Positions 35,830-47,549 of a stretch of DNA of 64,000 nucleotides are shown here, one piece after another. The translations under genes and the position numbers were made by a program. This stretch comes from Vicugna pacos (lineage: Eukaryota; Chordata; Mammalia; Artiodactyla; Camelidae). The notes under the pieces were generated by a model, which ran no database searches, was not told the origin of the DNA, and worked only from the letters and a program-made list of their open reading frames with translations. The number at the start of each line of letters is the position of its first letter. Within the stretch, counting starts at the first letter, position 1. The DNA is taken from positions 65,104,662 through 65,168,661 of the forward strand of contig NW_027328740.1 in the NCBI RefSeq assembly GCF_048564905.1, given 5' to 3'.

Positions 35830-38185
35830 AAATCAGTTTACAATTGAGGGTCACAGTGTCCATTGTTTTATCCACTCAGAAGGTCCTGACTTTGGAGCGT
35901 GAAGCAGGAGCTCTCCTCTCTGGAGATGGTCTTTACCAATTACAGTCTCAGTAGAGCCAACATAACTGCTCTGGACCTTTGGAAGTGCAGGCCAGAGCAT
36001 ACCTGGGAGCTCACATCCTGTACATGTAAACATGTTAAGTGCAGTAGGTTCTAAAGTCCTGCCTTTACAAATATACGTTCATTATAAGGGGGAAGACCAG
36101 GTTCAAATTTAGAATTCCAAGACACAGGGGAGTCCGGCAAAGAAAGTGAGCGTGTGGGGAGAGCTGATTCCCAGTCTCTGACCACTAGCCTGATCCTTTT
36201 CTTCCCAATGCTGGGTCCATCCCTTGCCACAAGTGGCCTTGGATGTTCACAGGGGGACACTCAAAACTCACATTCGGGATCTGCTCATACCCTCCATACA
36301 TACAGCTGCCCTTTGGCCTCTCTGTGAGTCCTGGGAATCTGAGCTTCCGGGAGAGCCGGTGCAGGCACTAGGAATGGGTCAGGGGCTGCTGAGACAGGGC
36401 ATCTGGGGTCCTGGGCTTCTAGAGCATGGGATGGAGCCAATGACCCTGCCCCCTTGGCCCTGCTGACTCCACCCCATGGAGGGCATGGCCAGAGGAAGTG
36501 TCAGGGCCAGAGGGACCCTCTGCAGTGCAGGACCCAGGGCAGCGGGCCCCCTTGCCAGGGTCTAAGAGCAGAAGGCCTAAGGAAAGATCTGAAGAGGCTG
36601 TAAGGTATCTTCATTCCCATTAATTAAACAAAAATAAAAGCATACCACAGGCGTGAGTGGAAAGGGATTTGTTAGAACAAGGGAAGGCACTTGCCAAGGT
36701 CTGGCCATAGAGGGCTGGTGGGTTTGTCAGGTTGATGAGGAACCAAGAGGCTGTTAGTCCCTTCTGGGTCTAAACACCTCTTGAATTCCTCCGGGTGACA
36801 CTGAAATGCAGTGAGACACGGAACTCTCTTAAGTTGTTAAAATCTTCATGGTGAACCATTCAACTCTCTCCTCATTCTTGGCTGCGAAAGCACGATAAAC
36901 ACAGGCCAGAAACTCATCAGCCTGTTGGTTGGTTCACTATCCGTCTGGCGCCTCCTCTTGTAGGAGCCTTTATCACATCACCCAGGGCTGACCCGGCTCA
37001 GGATTATAGCTGATTTTCCGCAGGTGGCATCACTTGCTAGTGACATGAAGCAGGCACATTAGCCACCTCCCAAACACTGAGGCTCCTCCTGGGAGGAGCC
37101 TTCAGACCCCCAATCCAGCCTCTGCACCACGATGTTCCTTAGTGTCACTACCGGTTTGCTGCCTTGGCCTCTAGCTTTGACCAGATCCTCGCCAGATTGT
37201 CGATAAATATCACCCATATACCACATCTAAGCTTGCGGTCCAGATGTGACCATGGTTCTTATTTTCTTCCCATCGATGGATTGTTTGATCTTTGTGTAAT
37301 CATGTCGACAGCAAGGCCAGTACAGCCCTCTTGAGGCCTCCCCGAGCCGCCTCTGTGTATAACTGTCCTAGCACCCCAGGGGATCGGGTCTGAAGCCTGG
37401 CACTCAGACACGAGGATGTCAGCTGGAGAGACAGGAATCCACTCCTGCTGTGGCTTCTGCTGTGGCTCAATGTGGCCATAAAAACGGATCCCACAGGCCC
37501 TGACGTCACTTGACTCACTGCAGGGATGCTCCCACACTGCCGCGTTCCCCAAGAGACTGAGGGCTTTCTGCTTGTTCCGGAAGGCCCCACCCCCGAGGGG
37601 ACACTGGGTCCAGTGGAGCATCCAGCCTGCTTCCCCGCCAGCCCTTAGGGCCTTTGTGGGGCCTGGAACATCAACTAACCTCCCCTTAGGGACCCCTTTG
37701 TCCTTTGCAGCCAACAGACCTAGGTCATAAGCACTTTAACTCACCTGAGGGTGTTTTCCTCACTTCAGGGGCAGTGAGGACTGGGCTTCTTCACACTCCA
37801 AGTGCCCCCGGTCTGGATGCAGACAGTCTGGCTCTCCCCCCAGTCCTGCAGGTTCCGGCCACACCTCCTGCTGGTCACGGAGTCTGTGCTGTATTCTCTT
37901 CCAGGACAACAGGTGCACTCTGCCCCCCGCCCTGTCCCCACCAGCAGTGGCAGAGGTGGAGGACAGGCGGGTGAGCTTGGGCCTGAGACACTGCCCTGAA
38001 ATCAGTGCCCCAGAGGCCGCTGGTGACTAGAGGGACCACGGGGAAGAAGGCAGCATGGGATGGGAGGGGGAGGAAGGTTCAGGATAACGAGATGAAAAGG
38101 GGAACAGATAGCACCGTGAGGACCTCGACCATGAAAGGGAAGAAGATAGACAGTGACAGCTGGAGCGGTGTTGGCGTTAAAAGCT
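35830..38185. other. Unassigned DNA with chance open frames
   Basis: A 151-codon minus-strand frame (37,259-37,714) and shorter frames are present. I recognise no domain and no splice-bounded exon. 36,620-37,260 could be an old retroelement, but I cannot name it. Confidence 0.4.
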
Positions 38186-38189
38186 GCGG

Positions 38190-38520
38190 GCATTTTCATT
38201 TAATTTTATTAATTACCATTACATATAGTGACATATTTTTATTTGATTAAAGATTAGGTGCCATGTCATATAACAGGATATAGTATATTATTTATTAAAT
38301 AATACATAATAGTAGATATACTAGCATGTTATGTTCTGTTTATTTATTATCAGATAGTATATAATACATATGTAGTTATTTATATACATAATATATAATT
38401 CATGCATCTATATAATATATAACACATAACAATGTAGGATTATGAATATTATATTTTATAACAAGATTACATAACAATAATGATGTAATATTATCCATTG
38501 TATATCTTGGCTCATGACAC
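38190..38520. repeat. AT-rich low-complexity block
   Basis: Some 330 bases made almost wholly of 'ata', 'tatt' and 'acata' words, between GC-balanced flanks. No repeating unit of fixed length is apparent. Confidence 0.8.
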
Positions 38521-38529
38521 ATTCTCACC

Positions 38530-40350
38530 TTAGGTGCCTGTCAGAAGTATTTATGTATTAAAATTAATATTATAAGAAACAGTTGTGAACCTGTCACCCA
38601 GCACCAGAACAGGACTATTGACAGTGACATACTGTGTCCTATCCTGCCCTAGGCCTCTTCTCACAGGAAGTAACCAGCATCCTGAATCCTGGCTTACACT
38701 TGCCTTGTGTTACTGTCACACACACAACATTTAAGATCAGTTAAAACAAATGAACTGCAGGTACATGCAACGAAGTGGATGCATCATACACCCTATGTTA
38801 AATTGAAAAAGTAAGCCTAAGAAGGTAGCCTATAGTGTGCTAAGCTTTTAACTGTGTATATATATGTCAACTAAACTCACTAAATTAAGAACAACTACAG
38901 CTAAAGTCCAGGTGGGAGAGGGACAGATAAAAGGTGAGGTGAGCAGATTTGCTGCAGGTGAGCGAGTTCCCTTCAAGTAACATGTCATTCTCTCTGAAGC
39001 AGGAGGCAAGGCCATCTGCTGGGAGTCAGGGAAGAGACAGAGGGAAGCTTAGAGGTGTGCAGAGAGCATAGAATGTTGACACCACTGTGTGGCAAGTGGG
39101 GAAATGTGCTCACTAGAGAAATCCTGGAGGATTGCCTGGCAGTGGCAACATGCTGGGCATTGATTTGTAGTCTTAGAAATCTGTGCTGGGAGAGCCTGCT
39201 GCCTGCAGGCTCAGAACAAATAGAGCTGGGTGAACCGAGATGGAAGTCATCCTGGTGAGGAAATGAAAAGATCAAGGGTCAAGGGAGTTTTGTTTGTCAT
39301 AAAGAGAGTGCTGACTGTGGATGCAGAGCTGGAAGGTGGGGAAGTGGAAGTAAGAGGAACGTGGACAGGTAGGAAAGCAGAGGAGTCAGTGCATGATGCC
39401 CCAGTGAGGGTGAAGGAGGGCCAACGAGGCTGGTGGAGAAGCAGCTGGATGGCTAGAGTTGGGCACATAAAGGAGAGAGGCTGGACCTGGGGTGGAGACA
39501 CGCCCGGGTATGAGCCCGGGGGTAGGGTGAATGGGAGGTGTCTGGCTCAGGCTGACGGAGAAGAAGACCCTACAATGACCATACTGGGTGGTGGAGGGAG
39601 AATCAACATTGACGTCTTGATGGTAGGCGGTGAGGCAATACAGAGTTGGTGGTCCAGCTGCTCCTGACTGAGGCAGATGAGCAGGGAGGCCAGGGTGGCA
39701 GGCACTGCTAGGAATGGACTGGGTTTTCCAGGTGTTCCCAAGAGAGGAGGAGAAATCACCTCATGGGGGAAAGTGAGCACAAGGAGGTCAACCCAGGCTC
39801 CTGATCAAACGGAGAGTGTGAGGGGGCAAATCGTCAACTCCAGAGATGGTGGCCTAGGAAGCAGGGACCATGGGTGAAGTGAGGGGACACTCAGAGAAGA
39901 GAGAGAGATGAGTCTTCTGGGTGTAGGGGGAAGAGAGGCCCCAGGACAAAGGAGCACAGGGGCACAGTGATGAGGATGGACTGGCTCTGTTGTGACACTG
40001 CAGGAATGGCTGGATCTTTGTCCTGAGGGCTTAGTTTGGGGGGGCTACTGGCCTCATGAGGGCCCCCCTCTCAGCAGCCTGGACAGATGCTCCCGCTCCT
40101 GATAGCTCTGTGGCCACCACTGTTCCCGGAAGGGCTCTGCCTCCATCTTCTATCAGACATTCCTGCCCAGTCCCCGACTGCCAGCGAGGGAGCCTGGGCC
40201 TCAAAGCCGTTTGCCGTGGAGGGACACAGGCTCCTTGGAGAAGCAGGCTGATCTTATTTTTCTCCGTAACCCACGGCCTAGCAAAGCGCCAGCCTATGGG
40301 TGGGCCATTCAGGGGCTCGGATACTTCTTAAATTAACTCAAAGCAGTAGA
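38530..40350. other. Unassigned DNA, no gene seen
   Basis: The part at 38,540-38,880 resembles an old LINE 3' region ('tgtcacccagcaccagaaca'), without certain family. 39,000-39,960 is purine-rich with a 145-codon chance frame (39,230-39,667). Confidence 0.4.
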
Positions 40351-40364
40351 ATAGCAGAGCTGGA

Positions 40365-40600
40365 GGAAGTGACCACTGAGCTCACAGAGTTCACTGCCCA
40401 CACCCCCATTCTACAGATGAAGAAACAGAGGCCAAGCAGCCAAGGTCATGCTGCTCTTTAATGCTGGCCTCTGTTGGGCATACCAAGTGATGAGCTGCAC
40501 TGAAGGGCCTGAGAGGGGGCTCTGGGGTCAGACAGCTTGGGTTCAAGTCCCACCCCTGCCATTTACTAGCTGTGTGATTAATGACTGTCCTTCCTGTAAA
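40365..40600 (+). repeat. Two adjacent MIR fragments
   Basis: First: 'cccccattctacagatgaag' and 'aaacagaggccaagcagcca'. Second: 'ctctggggtcagacagcttg', 'ggttcaagtcccacccctgc', 'catttactagctgtgtgatt', which is the conserved MIR core. Confidence 0.8.
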
Positions 40601-40639
40601 GTGCCACCTCATTTGTTTGTCATGAACACAGAGTTCCTT

Positions 40640-41975
40640 GAACAGCAGGACAGAATTCTTTAAAGGTTTGCTGTTGCTTTTGTTACTATTATCACCAAGT
40701 GAACCCTGAAATGAAGAACAAAGACAGCAAGATTTTTTATTTTAAAAGATTTTAAAATACGATGATGACTGTTTGATTTAATCTATTCAAGTTTGCATTT
40801 GACCATTATTAACAAACAACTGCACAATGGATGACTTTTGAGGAAATGTTACTTCATGTCTTTAATTCTCACTAACTACACAGGCTATTCAACAGGAAGC
40901 AATTTTTTTTCCAGGAAGAGGGACAAAAAGTTAACAATATCTCTGTACCTCTCGGTTCCCAGTGAGTTGGTTGTGATCTGTCAACCCAACTTTGGGGAAA
41001 TGCCCTCTCCTCCTGGGCTCGCTGCACTGCCACGTGGCCTCCAGGGGGCGATTTACCCCCACACGAATCCAGTATCTTGGTTCATATCTTTGCTTCAGAT
41101 CCCTCAAGGACTGCCCATGCACCAGGGCCCCATCTGCCCCGCCAGTCTCACCTGCTGGCCTCCAGGAAACTATCCTGGGTCTCAACCATCCTCTGTTCCT
41201 ATGCCCGCCCCACTACTCTTCATTTTGTCCTTCAAGTGTGGGCTCCTGTGGCTTGCCACCAAGCAGGGGTCTCCCAGTCCTCCACCTTGGGGAACTGCAT
41301 CGTCCTGCACAGTGCCTAGCGAAACTGTGTGGAGGCCGGAAGAATACAGAACAACAGGTGCTCAGAGGGGCTGCCTTTCCCACTGCAGGGGCCCTGGAGA
41401 GCTTTCTCCCAGCTGGTTATTCACAGGCGCTGAAGCTGTGGAATCTCGATCTTACCAATTTAAAGGGCATCATCACTAATTACAAAAGAAATCATTTTTT
41501 CAGTAGCAAAAGGAGAAAAGACTTTGTGCCCCATGCCCCCATCTTTCTTCCTCCGCCTTCAGAGGTGATTCTCACTCTCTGGGCAAGGGTAGAAAGCAAC
41601 AAACAGAATATTATTTTTCAATGATTCTTCTTTCCCACTCTGAAGATTGCATCCCAAGACTGATGAAGGCTAGGATGGTTTGGCTTCCCTGTACTGAGTA
41701 TTCAGAGGCTCAGGGTGGAGGGGGTTAGGGAGATAATTCAGCATTATGGAACCAAACAGAGACATTAAAAGGTTCTACTCTAAACAGAAAGGAAGCAGGA
41801 TGCTATAGAAATGGGAAAACCATCATTGGAAATGAAATAACGAGTTACAAGACAATAAACATGAAGATGTAAAAAAGAAAAAGTATATCAAAATACAAAA
41901 AGGTGGGAAAGGGAGATGGTAGCAAGAAAAGATAGATTTTTTTCTCTTTCTTTTTCCTTTTTCTCATTATTCTTA
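40640..41975. other. Unassigned DNA with chance open frames
   Basis: The overlapping plus-strand frames of 213 codons (40,838-41,479) and 210 codons (40,992-41,624) read the same DNA in two phases, with no recognisable domain. I judge them chance frames in GC-rich DNA. Confidence 0.45.
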
Positions 41976-41979
41976 GGAT

Positions 41980-43375
41980 GTGTTGGAGCCTACGTGATTA
42001 TCAGTCTAAAGGAAATAGATATGATAATGGGTTGATATACTTGAAAAATAGGGTAACCACAAATCGAAAGCATATAATAGAGTTGAAAAAAAAAACCAAA
42101 AAAGAAACAAACTCTAAATGGCTTAAAGACTTAAACATTAGACAAGACGCTAAAAAACTCTCAGAAGAAAACATAGGCAAAACATTATTTGACATATATC
42201 TCAGCAGTGTTTTCCTAGGGCAATCCACCCAAGCAACAGAAAATAAAAGCCAAAATAAACAAATGGGACCTAGTTACACCTATCAGCTATTTCAAAGCAA
42301 TAGAAACCATAAGCAAAATGAAAAGACAACCTATGGAATGTGAGAAAATATTTGCAAAAGATGAGACTGAACATGGCTTAACTTGTAGACTATAAAAATA
42401 GTTCATACAACTTAATAAGAAAAAAAAATAAACAACCCAATCCAAAAATGGGCAGAACAACTAAACAAGCAATTCTCCAATGAAGATATACAAATGGCCA
42501 ATAGGCATATGAAAAAAAGGCACAATATCGCTAATTATCTTAGAAATGCAAATCAAAACTACAATAAGTTATCATCTCACACTACTCAGAATGGCCACCA
42601 TTCAAACATCCACTCACCATAGATGCTGGAGAGGCTTGGAGAAAAGGGAACCCTCCTACATTATTGCTGGGAATGTAGTTTGGTGAAGCCAATGTGGAAA
42701 ACAATATGGAGATACCACAAAAGACTAAAAAAAGACATCATTTGATCCAGCAATCCCACTCCTGGGCATATATCCAGAGGGAACCTTAATTTCAAAATAT
42801 ACCTGCACCCCAATGTTCACAGCAGCATTGTTTTCAATGACCAAGACATAGAAGCAACCTAAACGCCCACTGACAAATGACTGGATAAAGATGTAGTATT
42901 TAGATATAAAAGAATATTACACAGTTGTAACAAAGAAGGAAATAATGCCATTTACAGCAACATGGATGGACTTGGAGATCATCACACTAAAGTGAAATAA
43001 CTCAGACAGAGAAAGACAAGTAACATATGATACCACTTATATGTGGAATTTTTAAAAAAGATACAAATAAACTTATTTACAAAACAAAAACAGACTCACA
43101 GACTTAGGAAACAAACTTAGGAGTTTGGGATTAACAATTACAAACTACTATATGTAAAACAGACAAACAGCAAGGATTCACTGTAGAACACAGGGGAAAA
43201 TGTTCAGTATCTTGCAACCTATAATGGAAAAGAACCTGAAAAAGAATAGACTATGTATATGTACAACTGAATCACTATGCTGTATACCTGAAACTAACAA
43301 AACAGCTGTATATCTGAAACTAACTAAACATTGTAAATCAACCACATTTCAATTAAAAAAAAAGATAAGCTCTAA
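41980..43375 (+). mobile_element. L1 LINE 3' end, truncated
   Basis: The longest L1 piece here. ORF2 C-terminal sequence is readable: 'WLKDLNIRQDAKKLSEENIG', 'KTLFDIYLSSVFLGQSTQAT'. It continues through 'aatggccaataggcatatga' and 'gatccagcaatcccactcct' to the 3' UTR and a short A-rich end. 5'-truncated and frame-broken, so inactive. It lies in what would be the intron after POFUT2-like exon 2. Confidence 0.92.
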
Positions 43376-43830
43376 ATAGCTGTATTCAAAGAAAATCTTC
43401 AAATCTTACCTCCTACAAAAAGTAAAATGGGAAGCTTGAGCAGGACCAAATTATACTGAATGAGAGGTTACATACCTTCTCCAGCACGTGGCCCATGGTA
43501 CACATACATCGTGTTTTCCTTCAGGTAAGAATGGCCCTTACTGCCCAGGGAGCGAGTCCTGCTGGGACAAGGCCTCTGTGGCAGTGGCCTCCTTGTCACC
43601 GCTCCATCTCACCAGAAGGCCAGGGTTTTCAGAGGGGAGGGAACACAGAGCTCATACACTTCAGATATATTTCCTGAGAAAAACTGTGGAAAGACCAAAT
43701 TCACCTGCAGTGCAGGAAACATGAGCACGGCCCCTAAGCAGACTGACAAACCCGAAGCAAGACGGCCCGATGTTCACATCGGAACCAGAACAAAAACCGT
43801 CTGGCCCCGGTTAAACGATCACCATCTCAC

Positions 43831-44081
43831 CTGCAATGAACTGTTCGTACTCATTGTCAGGGATGTTTCTGTTGAGACTTGAGAGATCAAAAAAGTCAGA
43901 CCAGGGAATCCGGACCTGGTGGATGTCCAGGCTCTGCTAATGGTAGAGGCGGCCCCAAGGGGGTATCACCAGCACCGACTCTTCCATTTTCAGCAGGGTC
44001 TTCAGGAGGAAGGCGATGTGGATACAGACGCCCCTACGGAGGCTGAAGCCCTCCGGAGGGTTGACATAACACAGAAGGTAC
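43831..44081 (-). pseudogene. POFUT2-like exon 2 (disabled duplicate)
   Basis: The product reads '[17 protein letters not shown]', then '[20 protein letters not shown]', 'RLYH', and after a stop '[15 protein letters not shown]' and 'NEYEQFIA'. From memory this is exon 2 of POFUT2, the ER GDP-fucose O-fucosyltransferase (GT68) that modifies thrombospondin type 1 repeats, at about 80% protein identity to human. Its length is 251 bases, exactly as expected (one base, 83 codons, one base). The acceptor CTGCCAG|GTACC and donor GCAG|GTGAG are intact. A TAG (43,937-43,939) replaces the Trp codon of the 'YHW' motif. Retained introns make it a duplicated, not retroposed, copy. Exons 3 onward were not found in the window. 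Confidence 0.88.
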
Positions 44082-44337
44082 CTGGCAGGGAGCAAAGGAG
44101 AGCGGGTCTTCAGAGCCAGGTCTCTGCACAGGAATCCCGGCTTAGATAGAACAGATACAATGGGAATCTCTGCACAGCACATGGCCTAGACTCAAGACAC
44201 GTTCAGCAGCTTCTGGTTTGTATAGTGGAGGCACTGCCCACCGATCTCTGTGTGGCCAATTATTTCGAGTCCGGGAGCACATGCAGAAGACATCTTGGCA
44301 TCTGTCTATCAACGCTAAGCACCTGACTAGTACCTGA

Positions 44338-44830
44338 GCACCCGTTCTCCAGGGAATCTCAAACTTCTTGGCCTAAAGACCCCTGTACACTCTTAAATAC
44401 TGAGGACTTCAAAAGGCTGCTGTTTATGTGGGTTAAATCTATCAATAGTTCCTGTGTTAGAAGTTAAATAAGAACTTTAAAAAATGCTTATGAGTTCACT
44501 TAAAAATAATAACAACCTACTACATGATACCATTAATACTCTTAAGCAAAAAATAAGTATATTTTTCTAAACAAAAATCATTAATGAGAGGAATAGCAGT
44601 GATTTTAATTTCTGAGAATCTCTTTTGGACTGGTGAGAGCTTAATTCTATCTGCCTCTACATTACCTGTTTTGTGATATCACAGACTAGGTTTTCCCTGG
44701 AAAACCCCACAGGAAACTCGGGAGTGCAAGAGTGTGCAAAAGGCAGGTGACTTCCCGGCGTTCCTACGAAAATAGTCTTGCATCTCAGGGGCCTCGGACT
44801 CACTTTGATAACTGCTGCCCTACCCTAGGC
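44338..44830 (+). mobile_element. Ancient hAT-type DNA transposon relic
   Basis: The ends look like degraded hAT inverted repeats: 'gaatctcaaacttcttggcc' on the left, 'tcactttgataactgctgcc' on the right. Between them, 'tttatgtgggttaaatctat', 'gtgatatcacagactagg' and 'tacgaaaatagtcttgca' fit a common non-autonomous mammalian element. The exact family is uncertain. Confidence 0.55.
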
Positions 44831-45471
44831 GAGACTCTCCTACACAAGAGCCAGGCAAGTGTCCTGGCTTCTTTAATGAGTTACCGCAGCAACACCCCTC
44901 CCTTCTCTGTGTTAATGTTTCCCACAACCTCCATTACTGCAGATGAGGATGTAATCCTCAACTGAGGCCTCTAATCCCAGAAGACTACCAACCTTGAAAG
45001 GGAGGGCCCATCTACCATCTCTACACCCCGCACAGTCTATTTTGAGTCAAGCCCTAGATAACTGCTAATTGACACTGACCCTTGTCTTATTCCTGAGTTT
45101 TAGCGAAGGAGCCAACATCTGGATGGAACTGAAATTTCCCTGCTGATATACAAGGCTGATAAACCACCCTATTCCAACATCTGATTCTGGGGCTCTTCAA
45201 AACGCGGGTAAGGCCCCGCTTCATAAAAGACGGGTCCTCCACCTGCCCTTCCCAGGGGTTCTGGGAGGCCGCGGCCACGCAGGGCTACCCGGAGTCGCGG
45301 TCCAAGCCCCAGAGCCCGAGGGGGAGGAAAGCCGGAGGCTGTGCCCCAGCCCTGTCCCCCCCGCCCCAACCCGCTCCCCGGCACCACAGCCCTCCCCGGC
45401 CGCCACACCAACCCGGATCCCACCCCGGTCCATGTCCACTGGCCCCGCCAACGGCGCTGCCGTACGTTTAC

Positions 45472-45577
45472 CGTCTGTGAGACGCCGCCCCAGAAAGGAT
45501 GTCGGCCGCCGACTGACGCGGCCAGAACTAGTGGCCCGGCCAAGCAAGCCGCCATCCCCAGCAGCAAACACTGCCAT
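45472..45577 (-). pseudogene. POFUT2-like exon 1, coding part (disabled duplicate)
   Basis: The third frame of this exon reads 'FWPRQSAADILSGAASHR', matching human POFUT2 'FWPGQSAADILSGAASRR' just after its signal peptide. The donor AGACG|GTAAACG leaves a CG that joins the G of exon 2 to give Arg, then Tyr-Leu-Leu, as in POFUT2. The candidate ATG (45,575-45,577) sits at the right place, but only 50 bases lie between it and the Phe codon, where human has 75. The signal-peptide part has therefore lost sequence and frame, and a TAG stands where Glu is expected before Phe-Trp. Intron 1 is about 1.39 kb. Confidence 0.85.
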
Positions 45578-45883
45578 GGTCCCGGGCAGCTGCACACTTC
45601 CGGAGCCCGCTGCCTGCCCCAGAAGCGCACGCCAGCCCGCGAGGAGCGCGGCGTCTTTATCCATGGCAACGCCGCGGGGCCCTCCCCTAGCGCTTGCGTC
45701 TGCGTCCTCCCGAGGTTAGACGTGCGAGAGCAGAACTTTCGGAGCCAATGGGAGCAAGGGCGCGGCCAGGACGGGGGTGGGGGGAGGCTTATGGGGCAGC
45801 TGGGTGGGGCCGGGGCGGGCGGGGCCGCGCGGAGGTCCTCAGCTGCAGGTGGCACCGGCCGGAGGCTGGGGCAATGCTGCCAA

Positions 45884-45940
45884 CAGTGGGCGGGGCGGCG
45901 GGGCGGCGGGGCGGCGGGGCGGCGGGGCGGCGGGGTGGGG
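45884..45940 (+). repeat. GGGGCGGC-type 8-bp tandem repeat, G-quadruplex prone
   Basis: About six copies of an 8-base unit of the form 'gcggggcg' in a row inside the CpG island. Regular runs of four Gs on the plus strand give strong quadruplex potential. Likely variable in length. Confidence 0.9.
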
Positions 45941-46129
45941 GCACCCTCACCTGTCCTTGTGCGGGGCTCAGCCAGGGCTCCGCGGCCTCCGCTTGCACCG
46001 GAAGTGGACCCAGGCTACCGGTGGGCAAGATAGAGGACTGAGCCCAGGCAGGCACGGCTGGCCAGGTAGGGCACCTGAAGTGCAGATCCGCCAGGCCGGC
46101 TGCCGGCCTTGAATACGCGCTGCTAGGCA

Positions 46130-46990
46130 GTTTCCAAGAAGACGGGATCTGTCCCAAGAGGGGAGGTAGGGCAGGGTGCCAGATGCCTGGTTGGGTGCGG
46201 TCTTACAGGAGAGCCACGTTGAGAGGGTGCAGAGCAGCCCCTGTGTTGGCGGGGCTAGGAATTTGGGGTATAGGGTGGGGATGATGTGTGCCATTCCCTG
46301 TGGTCTCCCAAAGAACTCGCACCCCCAAGCAAAGGACCCTGCTCCCTCCACCCTTCACTGCATCCCCTGCCTTCCCCAGCACCACCGCCCCTGCCCCCGG
46401 AGGGTCCCATGACCTCTCCCCACACCAGGCACCGTCCCTGTTACAGGTACTTATCTCCTGGTGGTTCCAGCCCAAGGGTGGGGGCTGTATCTGACCAGTT
46501 AGGATGCCTGGAGCCTTTGTATGAAACCTCAGACTATAATGCAGGCGTGCACAGAGGCCCCTCAAACAGGATTCCCTGCATTCCCTCCCCACCACGCACC
46601 CACAGCGCAGCTGCCACACCAGGCCAAGCCTGCTGGAGGACCGCTGTTCCCTCTCCACCTGTCCCTGATCAAGAGTGCACCGCCCACACTGCTGGGTATT
46701 TAGTGGGCCTTAGAAGAGCAGCTGGTATTTTCATGGACAAATATTTGCTCTTTTGGGAAGAGTTGAGTGCAAAGGGATGTAGGGTATGCCTTTTCTGTTG
46801 TCCTGGAACTGGTGACTAGGATGCAAACTTAAGTCAAAGCAGTTTTTAGAGAGAGCCGCAATATATCTTACCCAAAGATCACTGTTCCCCTACAAAGGCA
46901 ACACCACCTGGCGGGTGGGGTCCTGGTCCCTCTTTCTGGAGGTTGGGCTTTGCACCCTCCAGCTGGGACAGAGCCCGAAACAGCTCTGAA
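46130..46990. other. Unassigned DNA downstream of the CpG island
   Basis: Several chance open frames (up to 177 codons, 46,286-46,819) overlap in different phases. No exon is supported. Confidence 0.4.
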
Positions 46991-46998
46991 CACGCTCC

Positions 46999-47540
46999 AA
47001 CAGGCTTTCCCAGCACAAACTGCCTTTATTTTGAATCTGGCTGAAGGAAGCAGCTGAGAAATCTGGGTAAATCTTCCTGGGTGTAACCATGCCTTTTGTG
47101 CTGAATGAAAGAGCGGCTCTCCACATGCTAACAGCTTAGAACTGAATGTGTGTCGAAGCCTTCATGCATGTAGCATGTTGGGAACAGCGTTTCATGGTGA
47201 GGGGAACTCTATAACTTACATGTGTATGGGGAAGCCCTCACTCCAACAGGGTTTTCCTGCACAAACTGCCTTTATTTCGAAATTGGCTCTTGCTGAGAAA
47301 TCTTGGTAAGTGTTCTTAAGTGTAGCCATGCCCATTATGCAGGATGAAAGAGCGGCTCTACACTTTTTCACATCTCAGAAATGAATGTGTGTTGAAGCCG
47401 TCATTCATGTAGCGTGTTGGGAACACAGAATTTAGTGGTGAGAACTATGTAAATTACATGTCTATGATGAAGCACTCTCTCGAGCCGGGTATTCCAGTGC
47501 ATACTGCCTTTATTTCGAAACTGGCTTCTCAGAAGCCTGT
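46999..47540 (+). repeat. Direct tandem repeat, ~245-bp unit, about 2.2 copies
   Basis: Unit 1 begins near 46,999 ('ccaacaggctttcccagcac'), unit 2 near 47,241 ('ccaacagggttttcctgcac'), and a partial third near 47,488 ('cgggtattccagtgcatact'). Shared phrases include 'aaactgcctttatttt/cga', 'gatgaaagagcggctct', 'gaatgtgtgtcgaagcc' and 'gcatgttgggaaca'. By eye units 1 and 2 agree at about four bases in five. Confidence 0.9.
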
Positions 47541-47549
47541 GGTCTCCAC

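Larger units (their letters stand above)
45230..46120. promoter_or_regulatory. CpG island promoter of the POFUT2-like copy
   Basis: CpG-dense over about 900 bp, with GC boxes ('gtggggccggggcgggcggg') and an 'agccaatggg' CCAAT-type box at 45,743-45,752, upstream of the minus-strand first exon. It could also fire on the plus strand, as many CpG islands do, but no plus-strand first exon is clear. Retained CpGs suggest it stayed unmethylated in the germ line until recently. Confidence 0.75.

Noticed and set aside
40838-41624. Two overlapping plus-strand frames of 213 and 210 codons
   Set aside because: Both read the same DNA in different phases without recognisable content, as expected by chance in GC-rich DNA.
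41980-42343. 121-codon frame as a gene
   Set aside because: Its C-terminal part is L1 ORF2 sequence within a truncated L1.
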